Assembly: GCA_019649035.1 (NCBI GenBank) | Contig: BMAT01007353.1 | Coordinates: forward strand, 160,891 to 181,391 | DNA length: 20,501 nucleotides | Direction: 5' to 3' | Source of the DNA: Elysia marginata | Lineage: Eukaryota; Mollusca; Gastropoda; Plakobranchidae | Shown here: positions 18,829-20,501 of the stretch, one piece after another | Layout of the letters: every line of letters begins with the position of its first letter | Position numbering within the stretch: position 1 is the stretch's first letter | Program-made: the position numbers and the translations under genes | Notes under the pieces: generated by a model | Database searches by the model: none | What the model saw: the letters and a program-made list of their open reading frames with translations, nothing else | Told to the model about the DNA's origin: nothing

Positions 18829-18937
18829 TTGGGAATGAGAAAAGAGCAAAAATTATTGTTCTTGCCTACAAGCAATTGACTTCAAAGAGAAAGTTTTCAA
18901 ACAGGAACAATAATTTGCACTCTAATATCATTCCCAA
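18829..18937 (-). mobile_element. Palindromic TA-flanked mini-MITE, copy 1
   Basis: 109 bp bounded by TTGGGAATG and CATTCCCAA, flanked on both sides by TA (18827-18828, 18938-18939). The arms, about 45 nt each, pair imperfectly through ATTAGAGTGCAAATTATTGT-type sequence, with a central spacer of about 20 nt. Reverse-complemented, it aligns over its whole length with the copy at 20362-20477. TA flanks suggest Tc1/mariner-type mobilisation (inference). Confidence 0.7.
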
Positions 18938-19026
18938 TAAAGCTAACTGAAAATGATAGGTTGACAAAGTTAGGATGAAGTTACAATCAAGCATAATTAT
19001 TTCAATGCTGTGTGTGCCTTAATAAT

Positions 19027-19118
19027 AGTACTGGACACAGTTGCTGTAAGTGTAGTACTGGACACAGTATTGTACACCAGCTTTATTTATAATAAGATTG
19101 GCTTTATTTATGATAGAA
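19027..19118 (+). repeat. Short local tandem duplications
   Basis: TAGTACTGGACACAGT occurs twice within about 40 bp (19026-19041 and 19052-19067). GGCTTTATTTAT and AGCTTTATTTAT also lie in tandem around 19079-19110, with ATAAGATT between them. Confidence 0.7.
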
Positions 19119-19408
19119 ATAAAAATCCAAGTCCATTTAAAGATACTAAAGGCAAAGCTTCTACTATTTGAACATGTGACTTAGAGCTGTTTCACATCTG
19201 GTTTAAAAAGCTTTGGTGCATAATTTTTTTACTCTATCATAAACATTTTTGAAGCTTTGAGTTTGAGTGCACCTAATATAGAAAGGAAAAGGCCTTGGCA
19301 TGCACTATTGAAACAAAATTACCACTCTTAAAGATTAGTCTTGAATTTAACATGACTTCAAACTCATGGGTTTTTCAAGGCATCTGACACACCTCAATTC
19401 AACCTTTC

Positions 19409-20113
19409 TTAACTCTTTCTATGCTGGCGTATCGGTTGGCAAAATTGACCTATTTAGAACAACGACCAATTCACCAGTCCAAAATATATTTTCTTTCTCT
19501 GCTTCCATGTGGTTTTTTTGGTAACTATTTTATTGTTGAACAAAAATTAGGACAATTGGAGACAAAATATCCCATGCTCGTTTGTTTTGAAGCCGTTTTT
19601 GGTGTGAAATCAAACGCATATTCCCGTTTCCGAGCTATGGGCACACCCACCACCTCCGATGCACCACCATCTGATCGAGTTAGGCGTCTATCAACTTAAA
19701 CAAGCAAAGAAATTTTTTTAATCTATGCTTGATAGAGACTCCAGTGGAGCTGATGAAGACTGGGGAGAGTACATGATGTCAACTCTGATAATCGGCAACA
19801 GCAATACAGAGACTGTTGTAACAGGTAGATCTAAATCTAAATGTAGTTGTCACCATTTCGACTCCTGCGTCAACGAGTGCTGATTCTAGATCCAGTGAGA
19901 CTGAAAGAGAGGTCAAAGAGCCTGATTTATTTCTACAAGTAAAGGAAATTGGAAAGTATCTAATTCTCCGTTATATTTCCTTCCCAATGGTACCAAACAT
20001 GCAGTTTTACTTACAAATAATCCCCTTGGTAGCACACACAAGATCAACACTGTACACTACAATCATGAGGTACGGTCAGAACCTAAAATTATCTTCGGCA
20101 CAGAAAGAGTTAA
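19409..20113. mobile_element. piggyBac-like non-autonomous element with TTAA flanks
   Basis: The left end TTAACTCTTTCTATGC (19409-19424) and the inverted right end GCACAGAAAGAGTTAA (20098-20113) form a terminal inverted repeat of 16 bp with one mismatch, including TTAA, the target duplication specific to piggyBac elements (known). The interior of 697 bp is too short for a transposase of about 550-600 residues. It contains an open frame at 19421-19699 that begins inside the terminal repeat. A second at 19725-19883 (52 codons) has an acidic stretch (SSGADEDWGEY) and a Cys/His-rich tail (CSCHHFDSCVNEC). These could be remnants of a transposase, but I do not recognise a catalytic core. Confidence 0.62.
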
Positions 20114-20361
20114 CCACATCAGTATTACTACTATGACCATTCATAACTTAAGCATAGTTGGTGCTCTTCAATGTTCATGAATAGCTTATATACTTATAAT
20201 TATAGATCTAGAATCTAGTTTTTTTTTATTGTCATTGAAGTTCATTAGATTAATTATTTAATTCAGTTTTGAGTAATTTATTCGGCCCCTCTAACATGCC
20301 ACATATGGGTTCACTATAATTATCATCTCATGACCTTTTGTCAATAGCCTAGATAGAATCT
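20114..20361. other. AT-rich spacer between two mobile elements
   Basis: No gene. Contains TAGATCTAGAATCTAG (about 20203-20219) and related CTAGA words like those in intron 7. Confidence 0.5.
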
Positions 20362-20477
20362 AGGGAATGCGATTAGAGGGTAGATTATCCTTCCATTTGG
20401 AAAACTTCTCTTAGATCTAAGCCAATTGCTAGCAGGCAAGAACGATAATTTTGCACTCTAGTCTATAAAAATTCCCT
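20362..20477 (+). mobile_element. Palindromic mini-MITE, copy 2
   Basis: 116 bp from AGGGAATGCGATTAGAGGG to TAAAAATTCCCT. It aligns with the reverse complement of copy 1 across its whole length: shared blocks GGAAAACTT, CAATTGCT, AGGCAAGAAC and TTTGCACTCTA (the last read in copy 1's right arm). The arms are more diverged than in copy 1. Confidence 0.62.
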
Positions 20478-20501
20478 GTATAATTCAGTCTTTGGGTGTT
20501 C

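Larger units (their letters stand above)
18016..19408. other. ENTPD upstream flank, no gene recognised
   Basis: AT-rich DNA that should hold the ENTPD promoter and non-coding first exon(s), but I see no convincing TATA box, CpG-rich start or first exon. It includes a palindromic mini-element (18829-18937) and short tandem duplications near 19027-19118. Confidence 0.4.

Noticed and set aside
1-20501. CRISPR arrays, operons, rRNA or bacterial-type systems
   Set aside because: No regularly spaced direct repeats, ribosome binding sites or long intronless genes. The window is plainly eukaryotic.

Overview
This is a eukaryotic, strongly AT-rich stretch of nuclear DNA from an animal. Evidence: a multi-exon gene with GT/AG introns, a tRNA-derived SINE, decayed RTE-type retrotransposon sequence, several short inverted-repeat transposons, and no bacterial-style operons. 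The style of the repeats (tRNA-SINE with a mollusc-like body, CTAGA-rich low-complexity DNA, piggyBac- and hAT-like miniature elements) suggests a mollusc, most likely a gastropod. That placement is inference from memory, not a search.

The one confidently reconstructed gene lies on the minus strand between 17953 (ATG) and 7754 (stop). None of its exons is a long ORF. Joining 12 exons by splice consensus, phase and homology gives a 472-residue ENTPD5/6-type nucleoside diphosphatase: N-terminal signal anchor, all five apyrase conserved regions, four cysteines and two N-glycosylation sequons. Every intron is GT..AG and all phases are consistent (total 1419 nt). It is predicted to act in the ER/Golgi lumen, hydrolysing UDP/GDP released by glycosyltransferases.

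Layout from left to right. 1-504: a candidate signal-peptide exon on the minus strand that may begin a second, secreted-protein gene running off the left edge. 505-5755: AT-rich DNA with no recognisable gene. 5756-6256: a GC-richer island, a perfect 24-bp foldback and a hAT-like MITE. 6257-7753: downstream flank or 3'UTR of the ENTPD gene. 7754-17953: the ENTPD gene, whose introns carry an RTE remnant (intron 10), an AG/AC microsatellite and a hAT-like end (intron 9), a possible SINE tail (intron 8), a SINE plus CTAGA-rich DNA and a MITE end (intron 7), and a second MITE copy (intron 5). 17954-18015: probable 5'UTR with two short upstream ORFs. 18016-20501: gene-free flank with a palindromic TA-flanked mini-element (two copies) and a TTAA-flanked piggyBac-like non-autonomous element of about 0.7 kb.

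The most interesting non-standard observations are the three families of miniature inverted-repeat elements, the template-switch-like foldback at 5914-6004, an exactly in-frame alternative splice donor right after the phosphate-binding loop of the ENTPD protein, and the hidden signal-peptide exon at the left edge.
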